A stretch of 40,332 nucleotides of DNA from Bacteroidales bacterium (GCA_017395245.1 JAFPVR010000096.1:1-40332), one strand, 5' to 3'; counted from the stretch's first letter, positions 15,712 through 24,257 are shown. Program-made: numbers and translations. The notes: generated from the letters alone by a model not told the origin.

Positions 15712-16503
15712 ATGAAGAAAGTATTTTTAATGCTGGCCGTTGCGGCCACCGTCCTCTGCGGATGCGACAAGGACAAAGACAAACTGTCTGACAAACTGAT
15801 TGGCAAGTGGATGCAAGCTGAAATAGACGGCTGGCCCGCGCTGACCAACGAAAAAACGGTTATCACCTTCGTCTCCGACACAAAAGCAATCCTTAGCGCG
15901 TCAAGAGCTGATTTCACACAGACGGATTCCAAGTGGAACGCTTATTTGGCGTGCGACGTCCAGATTGAAGACAAGACTGTGACCGTCACTGGAGAAATCG
16001 GCGAAGGCAGAAGCATTGTTTTTAAATACATTGTCAATTCCATTACAAAGAACGAGATGTCGTGCCACTTCAAGGCAACATTACACACGAATGGGAACGC
16101 CTTCAACTATCCCGAGGAAGACGTTATCCTGAAGCGCGTCACTGTTGATTACCGAGACGATGTTGTCGGCACTTGGGAAGGCCGCATCACCAGCCAGGAA
16201 GGCTCCGAATTTGACGACGGTGAGCTCCACCGCTGGGAGTACAAGGCCAACGGCACCTACATCTATTATCGCCAGACAGAAGAGGGCCAATGGGTGGACG
16301 ACGTGAATGCCTTCAGCGATTATTTCGTGGACGGCAACCTGCTTTGCACACGTTGGATGAACAACGGTGAGGGTCAGTTGGAGAACCGCGAATGGTGGGA
16401 GATTGCCTCTATCCAGAACGGCGTGATGAGTTGGACGGCGCTGCGCGAACGCGAAGACGGCTCGACTTACACCGCCACCTTCAGCATGACAAAAGTGAAC
16501 TAA
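15712..16503 (+). CDS. Lipocalin-like lipoprotein
   Basis: 263 residues. The lipoprotein signal ends at 'VLCGC'. Two successive beta-rich domains follow, each opening with a lipocalin-like G-x-W motif: 'KLIGKWMQAEIDG' (about residue 31) and 'DVVGTWEGRITS' (about 152). Each continues with antiparallel strands ('NGTYIYYRQTEEGQW', 'STYTATFSMTKVN'). Such small lipocalin-like lipoproteins are common in Bacteroidales; no ligand is known. It is a single gene with its own promoter, before tRNA-Ser. The second domain may be an internal duplication of the first, but identity is low. Confidence 0.65.
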   Translation: MKKVFLMLAVAATVLCGCDKDKDKLSDKLIGKWMQAEIDGWPALTNEKTVITFVSDTKAILSASRADFTQTDSKWNAYLACDVQIEDKTVTVTGEIGEGRSIVFKYIVNSITKNEMSCHFKATLHTNGNAFNYPEEDVILKRVTVDYRDDVVGTWEGRITSQEGSEFDDGELHRWEYKANGTYIYYRQTEEGQWVDDVNAFSDYFVDGNLLCTRWMNNGEGQLENREWWEIASIQNGVMSWTALREREDGSTYTATFSMTKVN

Positions 16504-16552
16504 CCTACAAAAAAAAACGAGACACCCCTGTCCGTTGTTATCGAAAAAATTG

Positions 16553-16560
16553 TATTTTTG
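16553..16560 (+). promoter_or_regulatory. TAnnTTTG promoter box for tRNA-Ser
   Basis: TATTTTTG followed by CG, 18 bp before the tRNA 5' end. Confidence 0.7.
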
Positions 16561-16578
16561 CGCACTCGTTTCGAGGAA

Positions 16579-16665
16579 GGAAAGTTGGCCGAGCGGTTGA
16601 AGGCAGCGGTTTCGAAAACCGCCAGGGTGTAACAGCTCTCACAGGTTCGAATCCTGTACTTTCCG
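16579..16665 (+). tRNA. tRNA-Ser (anticodon CGA)
   Basis: An 87-nt class II tRNA. The acceptor GGAAAGT pairs with ACTTTCC, with discriminator G. The anticodon stem GCGGT/ACCGC has the loop TTCGAAA, giving anticodon CGA (reads UCG). A long variable arm follows, then the T arm ACAGGTTCGAATCCTGT. CCA is not encoded. Serine identity agrees with the long variable arm. Confidence 0.95.
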
Positions 16666-16701
16666 CAAAAATAAGCGCCCGGATGTTTTACATTCGGGTG
16701 C
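16666..16701 (-). terminator. Terminator of porX (leftward)
   Basis: An 11-bp stem (16675-16685 with 16691-16701; two G-T pairs) and a 5-nt loop are followed on the minus strand by TTATTTTT. It lies between convergent tRNA-Ser and porX and best fits porX termination. Confidence 0.75.
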
Positions 16702-16731
16702 TCTCATTATCAGCCTTTTACCTGTTCCAGA

Positions 16732-18291
16732 TTAGCTGTTCTTCGGCGACAAAATCACGAAAGGAATCATCATCTCCTCCATCGAAATACCGCCGTGCTG
16801 GAACGTGTTCTTGTACAAATTCACGTACTGGTTGAAGTTGTTCTGGTAGGCGAAAAAGTCGGTCTTTGTGGCGAAAATGAACCGCTGCGTCATCGTTTCC
16901 TTCGGCAGGAAGGCATCGTCGGGGTTCTTGATTTCGAAAACCTCCTTGGCTGGATAGTCCATGCTGCTGCGACCCACCTTGTAGCGAAGGTTCGTGTTAA
17001 GGTCGCGCTCGCCAACCATCTTCAACGCCCGATCCACCTTGATGGTGCCGTGGTCGGTGGTAATCATCACCGGTATCTTGCGCTCCGACAGCCACTTGAG
17101 CATCTCAAAAAGCACCGAATTGGCGAACCAGGAGGCCGTGACGCTGCGGTAGGATTTCTCGTCATCAGCCAGCTCGCGCACCACATTCACGTCCGTACCC
17201 GCATGTGACAACATATCCACGAAATTGAAGACGATGACATTCAACGGGTTGCTGAGCATCTGGTGGAAACCGTCGAACACCTTCTTGCCGTAGTCGGCAT
17301 TGAGAATCTTATGGTAACTGTATTTGATATTCTTGCCGTAGCGCTTGAGGTATTCGCCCAACAGCTGCTCCTCGAACTGGTTTTTGCTGCCGGCATCGTT
17401 CTCGTTGAGCCAGTAAGCGGGGTACTTTTTGGCAATCACCGACGGCATCAGCCCGGAGAAGAGGGCGTTGCGGGCGTAATGCGTGGCCGTGGGCAGGATA
17501 CTGTAGCAAATGCTCTCGTCCTGGATATAATAATAGTCATGAATCAGCGGGTAGATGCTGCGCCACTGGTCGTAACGCAGGTTGTCGATGACGAACAGGA
17601 AGGTGCTTTTCTGGTCGCTGAGTTTCGGGAAAAGCTTCTCTTTCAGCACCGTATGCGACTGCAGCGGTTTGTCTTCCGACCGGCCGTTCACCCAGTCGAT
17701 ATAGTTGCGCTGCACGAACTTGGCAAACTGCACGTTGGCCTCTTCCTTCTGCGCCGCTAACATCTCCGTGACACTCTCATCCTCGACCTTCTCGATTTGC
17801 AACTCCCAATCAACCAAGTCCTTGTAGAGTGTCGCCCACTCGTTCACGTCCATACGGTCGGAGATGCGCATGGAGAGTTCGCGGAACGACTGCTGGTAGT
17901 TGCTCGTCACCTTCTCGCTCACGAGTTTCTTGTTGTCGATATTCTTTTTCAGGCAAAGCAGTATCTGGTTGGGATTCACCGGCTTGATAAGGTAGTCGGC
18001 GATGTTGGAGCCGATGGCGTCCTCCATGATATGCTCCTCCTCGCTCTTGGTAATCATCACGATGGGGATGTGCGGATAATCCTTCTTGAGCCGCTGGAGG
18101 GTTTCCAGACCGCTGAGTCCGGGCATGTTCTCATCAAGGAAGATGATGTTCACGAACTCGTTTTTCAGGATTTCGAGGGCCTCCATGCCGCTCATAGCGG
18201 GAATCACGTCGTAGCCCTTCGTCTTCAGGAACAGTATATGCGGTTTCAACAGGTCAATTTCGTCGTCCGCCCATAAAATTTTCGTATTCAT
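16732..18291 (-). CDS. porX: PorX: response regulator with PglZ domain
   Basis: 519 residues from ATG at 18291; nine bases further upstream there is only a TTG. Residues 1-120 are a receiver domain: the acidic pocket 'WADDE', phosphoacceptor Asp53 in 'FLDENMP', Thr in 'VMITKS', and Lys in 'YLIKPVNP'. A helical region follows (about 125-200). The rest is an alkaline-phosphatase-fold PglZ domain with 'DNLRYDQW', the nucleophile region 'TATHYARNALFSG', 'VDMLSHAGTD' and the metal motif 'TTDHGTIKVDR'. This architecture and length match PorX of Porphyromonas gingivalis, the T9SS response regulator that works with PorY and an ECF sigma factor. Two ECF sigma factors, a T9SS cargo and an orphan histidine kinase lie in this window, but none adjoins porX. 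Confidence 0.9.
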   Translation of the reverse strand: MNTKILWADDEIDLLKPHILFLKTKGYDVIPAMSGMEALEILKNEFVNIIFLDENMPGLSGLETLQRLKKDYPHIPIVMITKSEEEHIMEDAIGSNIADYLIKPVNPNQILLCLKKNIDNKKLVSEKVTSNYQQSFRELSMRISDRMDVNEWATLYKDLVDWELQIEKVEDESVTEMLAAQKEEANVQFAKFVQRNYIDWVNGRSEDKPLQSHTVLKEKLFPKLSDQKSTFLFVIDNLRYDQWRSIYPLIHDYYYIQDESICYSILPTATHYARNALFSGLMPSVIAKKYPAYWLNENDAGSKNQFEEQLLGEYLKRYGKNIKYSYHKILNADYGKKVFDGFHQMLSNPLNVIVFNFVDMLSHAGTDVNVVRELADDEKSYRSVTASWFANSVLFEMLKWLSERKIPVMITTDHGTIKVDRALKMVGERDLNTNLRYKVGRSSMDYPAKEVFEIKNPDDAFLPKETMTQRFIFATKTDFFAYQNNFNQYVNLYKNTFQHGGISMEEMMIPFVILSPKNS

Positions 18292-18351
18292 CTGCTTCAA
18301 ATTTTAATTAAACCGTGCAATTAACGACAAGAAAGGCATTTTATTATATAT

Positions 18352-18369
18352 CCGCAAAAAAACATGCGG
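18352..18369. other. Short inverted repeat in the porX/18471 divergent region
   Basis: CCGCA and TGCGG flank eight bases, midway between divergent genes. The position would suit an operator, but the arms are only 5 bp. Confidence 0.25.
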
Positions 18370-18415
18370 AACTGGCACAAAAATCTTCACCAATTAAACT
18401 TTCACATAATTTTTG

Positions 18416-18423
18416 TATCTTTG
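18416..18423 (+). promoter_or_regulatory. TAnnTTTG promoter box
   Basis: TATCTTTG followed by CCG, 47 bp before the ATG at 18471; probably serves both this gene and the nitroreductase. Confidence 0.8.
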
Positions 18424-18470
18424 CCGTTTGAATTTAATTCGCATTCGTATTAACAAAAATAAGTAGAAAA

Positions 18471-19178
18471 ATGAAAAAGCAAACCCGCATCCTGATGGTC
18501 ATCGCCCTGATGATCTGCACCCTCGGCGCTTTCGCGCAGAAACCTTTCGCCGGCAAAATCACCTTTGAAATGTCCGCGGAAGGCACCACAGACCCCAACA
18601 TCGCCGCCCAATTGTCCGAACAGACTGTGGAATACACCGTCATGGGCAACTGCAGCCGCATGGAAGCCAGCCAAGGCATTGACGTCATCACCATTGCCAA
18701 CGGCAACAACAAAACCTACACGATTGTCCTGGGCATCCCCGGTTACGGCAAATATTACATCCAACAGACCGAAGAGGACATTCAGAAGAAACTGGCCACC
18801 AAAAAATTCGACTACAACTACACCGAAGAGACCAAGACCATCTCAGGATACAACTGCAAGAAGGTTGTCGTGACCGTCACTGACCTCGAGACCGACGAAG
18901 AGGCTAGTGAAACGCTCTGGGTGACCACTGAACTGGGTCTCGGCGACGACATCAACTTCTTCGAATATCCCGGGCTGAAAGGCTATTCACTCCGCTCGGA
19001 AGCCACGCAAGAGATTAACGGAGAGAACGTCACGATCGTCCAAACGGCCACCAAGATCGTCCCCGACAAAAAAGTGAAAGCCACGCAGTTCCTCCTGCCC
19101 TCTGATGCAAAATCCTTTGACGAGGCTCCTGATGATTTGAAGCAAATGCTCGGTGGTGCTGGTTCTGATGAAGAATAA
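18471..19178 (+). CDS. Exported protein, DUF4412/GLPGLI-like
   Basis: 235 residues. Signal peptide to about 'LGAFAQ' (residue 23), then a single beta-rich domain: 'FAGKITFEMSAEGT', 'YTVMGNCSRMEA', 'GYNCKKVVVTVTD', 'SETLWVTTELGLG'. The order (strand opening, a 'GYNCKK' turn, a 'LWVT' strand, then a size-of-change region) recalls the DUF4412 and GLPGLI families of Bacteroidota exported proteins, whose function is unknown. The C-terminus is acidic (GGAGSDEE). It ends 4 bp before the nitroreductase start, so the two are likely one operon. Confidence 0.6.
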   Translation: MKKQTRILMVIALMICTLGAFAQKPFAGKITFEMSAEGTTDPNIAAQLSEQTVEYTVMGNCSRMEASQGIDVITIANGNNKTYTIVLGIPGYGKYYIQQTEEDIQKKLATKKFDYNYTEETKTISGYNCKKVVVTVTDLETDEEASETLWVTTELGLGDDINFFEYPGLKGYSLRSEATQEINGENVTIVQTATKIVPDKKVKATQFLLPSDAKSFDEAPDDLKQMLGGAGSDEE

Positions 19179-19182
19179 CTAT

Positions 19183-19818
19183 ATGGCAGACAATTATTTA
19201 GAAAATAAATTTGACGAATTTCGTCAACGCAAGAGTGCCCCGACAACCAAGTCCGGGCACTCTTTGGATTCATTACTGAAGAAAAACCGCAGCTACCGAG
19301 GCTACGACAGTTCTTGGAAAGTGCCTGTGAGCGTGCTGGAAAAAATGGTCGAGGTGACACAATGGGTTCCGACCGGGAAAAACCAGCAGGCCTTCCGTTT
19401 CAAGTTAGTGACGGAGGAGAGCGAGGTCCGCACCGTGACCGAGAACGTGAAGATGGGCGCGCTGCTGCCGGAACTACACCTGCCGACGCCCGGCACCGAA
19501 CCGCCCGCCTACATCATCGTCTGCACCACCGTTCCCGAATGCAAACGGGTGCAAGTGGATGCAGGCATCGCCGTTCAAAGCATGTTGCTGAAAGCGGTTG
19601 AAATGGGCTACAACGGGCTGATTATCGCGGCGTTCAACGCCACAAAGCTCACGGAGGCGTTTGCACTCCCCTACCCGCCCGTGCTCGTACTTGCCGTCGG
19701 CAAAGGCGCGGAAAAAATCGAGATGACGGAGATTTCCGCCGAAGAAAGCCACAACTACTGGCGCGAAAACGGCGTACATTATGTGCCGAAGGTGCGCTGG
19801 CAGGAACTGATCATCTGA
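19183..19818 (+). CDS. Nitroreductase family protein
   Basis: 211 residues from ATG at 19183. It has the nitroreductase opening 'KKNRSYRGYDSSWKVP', then 'WVPTGKNQQAFRFKLV', where the NQQ/FRF segment binds FMN in this family. It continues with 'DAGIAVQSMLLKAVEMGYNGLII', then 'PYPPVLVLAVGKGAE'. These enzymes are FMN-dependent NAD(P)H oxidoreductases, usually dimeric; the true substrate is rarely known. The residues expected at the dimer FMN site are present, so activity is plausible. It follows the exported protein with a 4-bp gap and is cytoplasmic (no signal). A GTAGAGACG palindrome follows its stop. Confidence 0.85.
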   Translation: MADNYLENKFDEFRQRKSAPTTKSGHSLDSLLKKNRSYRGYDSSWKVPVSVLEKMVEVTQWVPTGKNQQAFRFKLVTEESEVRTVTENVKMGALLPELHLPTPGTEPPAYIIVCTTVPECKRVQVDAGIAVQSMLLKAVEMGYNGLIIAAFNATKLTEAFALPYPPVLVLAVGKGAEKIEMTEISAEESHNYWRENGVHYVPKVRWQELII

Positions 19819-19819
19819 T

Positions 19820-19851
19820 ATGTAGAGACGCACGGCCGTACGTCTCTACAT
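19820..19851. repeat. GTAGAGACG palindrome, copy 1
   Basis: Arms ATGTAGAGACG and CGTCTCTACAT surround a C, the palindromic core ACGGCCGT and an A. It lies between the convergent nitroreductase and dehydrogenase genes. Other copies are at 28781, 35962 and 36000. Confidence 0.8.
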
Positions 19852-19856
19852 GCCCC

Positions 19857-20774
19857 CTAATCCAGATTCCCAAGGACAATGTCGATACGGATATCGAACG
19901 CCTCGCGGGTGGCGTAGCCCACATGAGGCACGAGCACGCAGTTTGGCGCAGACAATAACGGATGAGTCTCCGGCAACGGAGGCTCTTTTTCGTATACGTC
20001 GATGCCCGCGCCGGCGAGACAGCCTTCGCGCAAACTTGCAGCCAGTGCGTCCATATCGACCACATTGCCCCGCGCCGTGTTAATGAGAACGGCCGTGGGC
20101 TTGCACAATGCCAACATCTCCTTGCTGATCAAATGCTTGGTTTCCGCTGTCAGGGGCACATGGAGGGAAATGATGTCGCTGGTGCGCATCAACTCGTCCA
20201 ATGGCACATAGGTGACACCCATCGCCGTCACGTCCGGCTTTTGCGTGCGGCTCCAGGCAATGACTTTGCAACCGAATGCCTGAAACAGCTGCGCCGTGCG
20301 GATGCCGATGGCGCCGGTGCCCACAATACCTACGGTCTTGCCGTGCAACTCCCGACCGAGGAATGCGCCGCGCACCCCGCCCTGACGGATACTCCCGTCG
20401 AGGAAGGTAATCTTCCGGAAAACGTCAATAGCCAATCCGACAGCGAGTTCCGCGACCGCTTGCGTGGCATAGCCGGAAGCATTCTTCACCTTGATGCCGT
20501 GTTCTTGACAATAGGCCATGTCAATGTGGTCGAGGCCGGTGAACGCCACGTCCAGGAAACGGAGTTTCGGGCACTGCGACAACACCTCCGCCGACAGCGG
20601 GATATTGGAGATGATGACCGCCTCGGCCTCCTTCATGCGCTCCTCCAACGTGGCAGGATCCTCTTTCCTATCCGGATACCAGACAAACTCGTGACCTTTT
20701 GCGGCCAATTCTTTTTTGATGACCTCCGCACGCTCGGCGGAGATGCCTATGGGTTCTACTGCGATGATTTTCAT
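19857..20774 (-). CDS. D-isomer-specific 2-hydroxyacid dehydrogenase
   Basis: 305 residues from ATG at 20774. The fold is the two-domain D-2-hydroxyacid dehydrogenase type. The NAD-binding motif is GTGAIG (152-157) inside 'GKTVGIVGTGAIGIRTA'. The catalytic triad is present: Arg235 (INTARG), Glu264 (DVYEKEP) and His284 (PHVGYAT). Substrate could be hydroxypyruvate/glycerate, lactate or another 2-keto acid; the sequence alone does not decide. It lies 13 bp downstream of the Omp28-like gene and is probably cotranscribed from the 21679 promoter, an odd pairing of a cytoplasmic enzyme with an envelope lipoprotein. Confidence 0.9.
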   Translation of the reverse strand: MKIIAVEPIGISAERAEVIKKELAAKGHEFVWYPDRKEDPATLEERMKEAEAVIISNIPLSAEVLSQCPKLRFLDVAFTGLDHIDMAYCQEHGIKVKNASGYATQAVAELAVGLAIDVFRKITFLDGSIRQGGVRGAFLGRELHGKTVGIVGTGAIGIRTAQLFQAFGCKVIAWSRTQKPDVTAMGVTYVPLDELMRTSDIISLHVPLTAETKHLISKEMLALCKPTAVLINTARGNVVDMDALAASLREGCLAGAGIDVYEKEPPLPETHPLLSAPNCVLVPHVGYATREAFDIRIDIVLGNLD

Positions 20775-20787
20775 AATGTTCAATCTA

Positions 20788-21648
20788 TTAATCACCAACT
20801 ACCGTTGCCGTCTCGACCTGGAGCACGTCATTGTTGATGGGATCGAACAAGAACGCCACCACGGAACAATTTTCGGGGTTCCAGTCGTAGTTGGCCATTT
20901 CAATGGACGCAGCGTAGGTTTCCGTGTCGCCGGAAGACCAATCCAACTTGCCATTAGCGAGGGTGAATCCGAACGGGTCGGTCAGGGCGGCACGAAGCAC
21001 GTGGTTGTGGACGTATTCCTCGATGTCCTCACTGCCGTCTTTTTGCGGTTTCACGATACCGTCTTCCAAAACGAAAAGCACGACGCGCAGCTGATCCGCG
21101 TAATCCTGCAACAAGGTAACCTTCACATTGGCCTTGAGGGTCATTTTGTCGGGGTTGTACTCGTTGATGAGCTGTACGGCGGCGGGCACCTGCGAACGGT
21201 CGATGTCGCGGATCACGTTGGCCCACTGGTCACGCATCCAACCGCCGGCCTTGTAGTTGCGGTTCATAATGGCCGCCGGGATGGCATCGATGACGTAAGC
21301 GTCGCCAATCTCGGTGCCAGCCTCGGTGCGGAAGTCGTAGCTGAACTTGCTGCCCGACGGCTTGGCCAACGACCCGTAGTGGATACCGACGGTCACGAGC
21401 GTGTCGCCGTACTGCTGGTGGAGGTTCTCCAATATCTGGTGGCCCTGCGGACAATTTGTACAACGGTGTCCTGTGAACTCCTCCACGAGCACCTTGCGGT
21501 AAACCGTAGCGGGGTCGATATCCGGAAACGTGACCGAAACATCCTCTTGGTTCACGATTTCATAGTAATTGCCCTCAATCTTGTCGCAACCCGCAAACAA
21601 GAAGCAGACGGCGAGAAAGGCACAAACGACGGTTGTTATGTTCTTCAT
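20788..21648 (-). CDS. Omp28-like lipoprotein with CTNC thioredoxin-type motif
   Basis: 286 residues from ATG at 21648. Lipoprotein signal with lipid-bearing Cys21 (lipobox 'LFAGC'). After a short linker comes 'KVLVEEFTGHRCTNCPQGH', with Cys63 and Cys66 in a CxxC at the start of a thioredoxin-like fold, then 'TLVTVGIHYG' and a cis-Pro-like 'IDAIPAAIMNR'. The C-terminal third is beta-rich. This is the Omp28-related family (named after a P. gingivalis outer membrane protein). Redox activity is possible but unproven. First gene of a leftward pair with the dehydrogenase. Confidence 0.85.
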   Translation of the reverse strand: MKNITTVVCAFLAVCFLFAGCDKIEGNYYEIVNQEDVSVTFPDIDPATVYRKVLVEEFTGHRCTNCPQGHQILENLHQQYGDTLVTVGIHYGSLAKPSGSKFSYDFRTEAGTEIGDAYVIDAIPAAIMNRNYKAGGWMRDQWANVIRDIDRSQVPAAVQLINEYNPDKMTLKANVKVTLLQDYADQLRVVLFVLEDGIVKPQKDGSEDIEEYVHNHVLRAALTDPFGFTLANGKLDWSSGDTETYAASIEMANYDWNPENCSVVAFLFDPINNDVLQVETATVVGD

Positions 21649-21678
21649 ATTCATTATATGTTCTTGAAAAAAAGTTGG

Positions 21679-21686
21679 CAAAAATA
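21679..21686 (-). promoter_or_regulatory. TAnnTTTG promoter box (leftward)
   Basis: On the minus strand TATTTTTG followed by CC, 30 bp before the Omp28-like start at 21648. Confidence 0.75.
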
Positions 21687-21722
21687 CATTTTTTTCTATA
21701 GCGTTGAGTCTTGACGTTGACC

Positions 21723-22520
21723 TTAAGATGCCATTATCATTTCCGACATCATCTTGTACAGATCGCGCAATCGTTCGTCCTCAAATCCCGCGATATGGGT
21801 CTCCATCACGTTGAAGTCGCGGCGGGCAGCCGGGCCAGTCTGCGCTTCGGCGGGGGTCATTTTGGACACTTTCTCCACCGTCTGGCGCAGTAACGGAAGC
21901 AGCATCTCAAACGGCAACCCCTTTTCTTCCAGCAGCTTGTAGGCTATATGATACATTGCGTTGCTAAAGTTACAGGCGAAGACCGCAGCTAAATGCATCC
22001 GAGCCCGCTGGGCTTCGGACACCTCGTAGCATAGCGGGGAGAGCTCACGGGCGAGGGCCCACATCTGTTCGCAGGAGCTTCCGCTTCCAAGCGGAAGCGT
22101 TGTTCCGACGCTCGGAGGCTTCGCCCCCTGGTACTCCAAGCACAACGGCACCTCCATCCCGCTCATATCCTGCGACTTCGTAAAGGTCTGCAACGGGTAA
22201 ATCACCCCGTAGCTGTCGGCATAATCCTTCAGACACTGGCAGGAAACCGTGCCGGAAGTTAAAAACGCCGCCGGCAACCGGAACGGGAGCTGCGGCAGAA
22301 TCGTCTCGTAGGCATTATCCACCAAGGCGAAGATAAAAATCTGATTGTCAGGATCCAACGCCTTAATATCGTCAATTGCTTCCGCACCGGACAAAGCCGC
22401 CAACCGACGGGCATTCTCCAACTTGCGGCTGTAGACCTGCGTGACGGGAAAGCGTGACGAACCTTGCAGCCGCTGCGCCATCCAGGTGGCCACATTTCCG
22501 GAACCGATCAAGGTAATCAT
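21723..22520 (-). CDS. Rossmann-fold DUF2520 protein
   Basis: 265 residues. The N-terminal Rossmann domain has the dinucleotide motif 'LIGSGNVATWMAQRL' and 'DNQIFIFALVDNAY'. The C-terminal DUF2520 helical domain includes 'HLAAVFACNFSNAMYHIA' and 'LLPLLRQTVEKV'. The family resembles F420/NADP oxidoreductase-like proteins with no established substrate. Its ATG overlaps the kinase stop as TGATG (one shared base), so it is translationally coupled to the nucleoside kinase. An 18-19-residue segment (GAKPPSVGTT..., from DNA at about 22077-22135) looks inserted: it derives from short inverted repeats and is absent from the usual fold plan. The insertion keeps the frame. Confidence 0.8.
   Translation of the reverse strand: MITLIGSGNVATWMAQRLQGSSRFPVTQVYSRKLENARRLAALSGAEAIDDIKALDPDNQIFIFALVDNAYETILPQLPFRLPAAFLTSGTVSCQCLKDYADSYGVIYPLQTFTKSQDMSGMEVPLCLEYQGAKPPSVGTTLPLGSGSSCEQMWALARELSPLCYEVSEAQRARMHLAAVFACNFSNAMYHIAYKLLEEKGLPFEMLLPLLRQTVEKVSKMTPAEAQTGPAARRDFNVMETHIAGFEDERLRDLYKMMSEMIMAS
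22077..22135. repeat. Palindromic element inside a coding region
   Basis: Perfect 10-bp arms GCTTCCGCTT and AAGCGGAAGC (22077-22098) are followed by a GGCTTCGCC mini-palindrome (about 22127-22135). The whole keeps the DUF2520 frame. The GGC-GAA-GCC mini-hairpin also occurs at 25905-25913. Confidence 0.65.
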
Positions 22521-24214
22521 CAGACGCCAAAGGTGCTTCCGCCCACGAACTCGCGCAGGATGGACGTTCCCGGCAGCGTATTGGCGTGGATGGTTTTGAA
22601 AAACGAGAGCAATTTGATCAGACGCTGCGCCTCCGCGTACTCAGGAACCGTCTCGGGCACACCGTACAGGATGGGCATGGCGTAGGGTTTGAGCACGGAC
22701 AACTCGAAGACGAGCGAGGTGTTAATCATCACATCCGCATTTTCCTGATAAGGGAAGATGTTCTGCTCCTCACCGCGCCGCACGCTCGGCCAACGGCGTA
22801 TCGTCTCCACCGCCGAATAACCACGGTAGTTATAGTCGCGCACAATCCTGCGTATCAGCCGGTTGTCGGAAGTCGGAATCGGATTCTGGCGGTCCAGGGA
22901 GAGGGATGTCAACGCGGAAACGAAAATCTTATACTTCACGTCGTCAGGCACTTGCGCAGTAAGTTCGGGATTCAGGCAGTGGATACCTTCGATGACCAGA
23001 ATGGAATTCTCGCGCATCTTGAGGGTCTTCCCGTTCCAGAGTTTCTTGCCCTGGGTGAAGTCGAACGTCGGAATCTCGACCTCCTCGCCCGCCAGCAGCC
23101 TGCTTAGCGTACGGTTGAAAAGAGGCAGGTCTATGGCATGGAGGGCCTCGAAATCGAACTCGCCGTTCTCGTCACGAGGGGTTTCGTCGCGTTCCACGAA
23201 GAAATCGTCCACGGAAATCGGCACCGGGTGATAGCCCAACACGGCCAACTGCACTGACAAACGGCGGCAGCTGGTGGTTTTTCCCGAACTGGACGGACCG
23301 CTGATGAGCACCATCTTCACATTCGGGTTCTGATGAATGGTGTCGGCCACGCGCGCCAGATGCTTTTCCTGGTAGGATTCCGCCACCAAAACCCCATATC
23401 GCATCTGCTGGCTGTCGCTGTATTTGTTCAGATCAAACACGTATGGCACGCCCATCGAGGCCACCCATTGCTTATCCATCTTGTAGACAGAGAACAACTT
23501 GGGAAGGCTGCGTGTTTTCGCCATGGTCTTGATGTTCTTTTTGGAAGGCAGCTTCAAAAGCAGTCCTTCCTCGTATTTTTCCAGCCCGAAAGTGGTCAAA
23601 TAGCCGGTGGAAGGCACCAAAAAACCATAATAATAATTAACACTGTCGTCCAAATGATAGACCGACGTGTAGATACGGTCGCGATCCTTGAAGAACTCGT
23701 ATTTGTCCTCCAATCCGTAGTCCTGAAATTCCTTGATGGCATCGGCCGTCAGCATTTCCCGGCGGATGAACGGGAAATTGCGGCTCACGGTGTCCTTCAT
23801 GTGAAGATAAAGCTTCGTCACCAAGGCATCCGTGATTGGCCCGTCAAGGTTCTCCAGCGTGCAATAGCGACCGCCTGATATGGAATGCTTGATGTGGAGT
23901 TTCACCTTCGCGGGCAGGAGTTTATCCACCGAATGGAACAGCAGGAAGAAGAGCGACCGCATGTAGCCGTTTCGCCCGTATGAGCTGTAGTAGTTGAAGA
24001 AGTCCACCTGTGCGGGCTTTGTGATGCGGAACGACATGTCGCGCACCTTATTGTTCACCAAAGCCCCGAGGAAAGGGAGTTCCTTGTCCTGCTTCACGCC
24101 GGTGAGGCTCACTAAATCCTGTAATGTGACACCGCATGGCACATCCACCTGTGTGTCATTATTTTTGCAATATACGGGTACCGTATTTCGAACGTCAATC
24201 ACTAATTTTTTCAT
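22520..24214 (-). CDS. Nucleoside (uridine-type) kinase with TGS/ThrRS-like N-terminus
   Basis: 564 residues. The first 60 residues look like a TGS-type ubiquitin-like domain ('DVPCGVTLQDLVSLTG'). Residues about 80-230 resemble the second additional domain of ThrRS. The C-terminal half is a uridine-kinase/phosphoribulokinase fold with the P-loop 'GPSSSGKTT' at about 306, 'VPISVDDFFVERDETP', and 'ILVIEGIHCLNPEL'. This fused kinase is common in Bacteroidetes and Firmicutes; the exact nucleoside is uncertain. Its promoter box ends only five bases before the ATG, implying a leaderless or nearly leaderless mRNA. The DUF2520 gene follows with a 1-bp overlap. Confidence 0.88.
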   Translation of the reverse strand: MKKLVIDVRNTVPVYCKNNDTQVDVPCGVTLQDLVSLTGVKQDKELPFLGALVNNKVRDMSFRITKPAQVDFFNYYSSYGRNGYMRSLFFLLFHSVDKLLPAKVKLHIKHSISGGRYCTLENLDGPITDALVTKLYLHMKDTVSRNFPFIRREMLTADAIKEFQDYGLEDKYEFFKDRDRIYTSVYHLDDSVNYYYGFLVPSTGYLTTFGLEKYEEGLLLKLPSKKNIKTMAKTRSLPKLFSVYKMDKQWVASMGVPYVFDLNKYSDSQQMRYGVLVAESYQEKHLARVADTIHQNPNVKMVLISGPSSSGKTTSCRRLSVQLAVLGYHPVPISVDDFFVERDETPRDENGEFDFEALHAIDLPLFNRTLSRLLAGEEVEIPTFDFTQGKKLWNGKTLKMRENSILVIEGIHCLNPELTAQVPDDVKYKIFVSALTSLSLDRQNPIPTSDNRLIRRIVRDYNYRGYSAVETIRRWPSVRRGEEQNIFPYQENADVMINTSLVFELSVLKPYAMPILYGVPETVPEYAEAQRLIKLLSFFKTIHANTLPGTSILREFVGGSTFGV

Positions 24215-24219
24215 GGGGG

Positions 24220-24227
24220 CAAAAATA
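24220..24227 (-). promoter_or_regulatory. TAnnTTTG promoter box almost at the start codon
   Basis: On the minus strand TATTTTTG is followed by five C and then ATG (24214). No other in-frame ATG lies close downstream. Confidence 0.7.
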
Positions 24228-24249
24228 CAAAAAAAACGCTAAAATTTTC

Positions 24250-24257
24250 TATCTTTG
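24250..24257 (+). promoter_or_regulatory. TAnnTTTG promoter box
   Basis: TATCTTTG followed by CCG, 21 bp before the ATG at 24279. An in-frame start at 24255 would overlap the box. Confidence 0.8.

Noticed and set aside
16392-16835. Open frame through tRNA-Ser
   Set aside because: It crosses the tRNA gene and the end of porX and is out of frame with the lipoprotein; no protein features.
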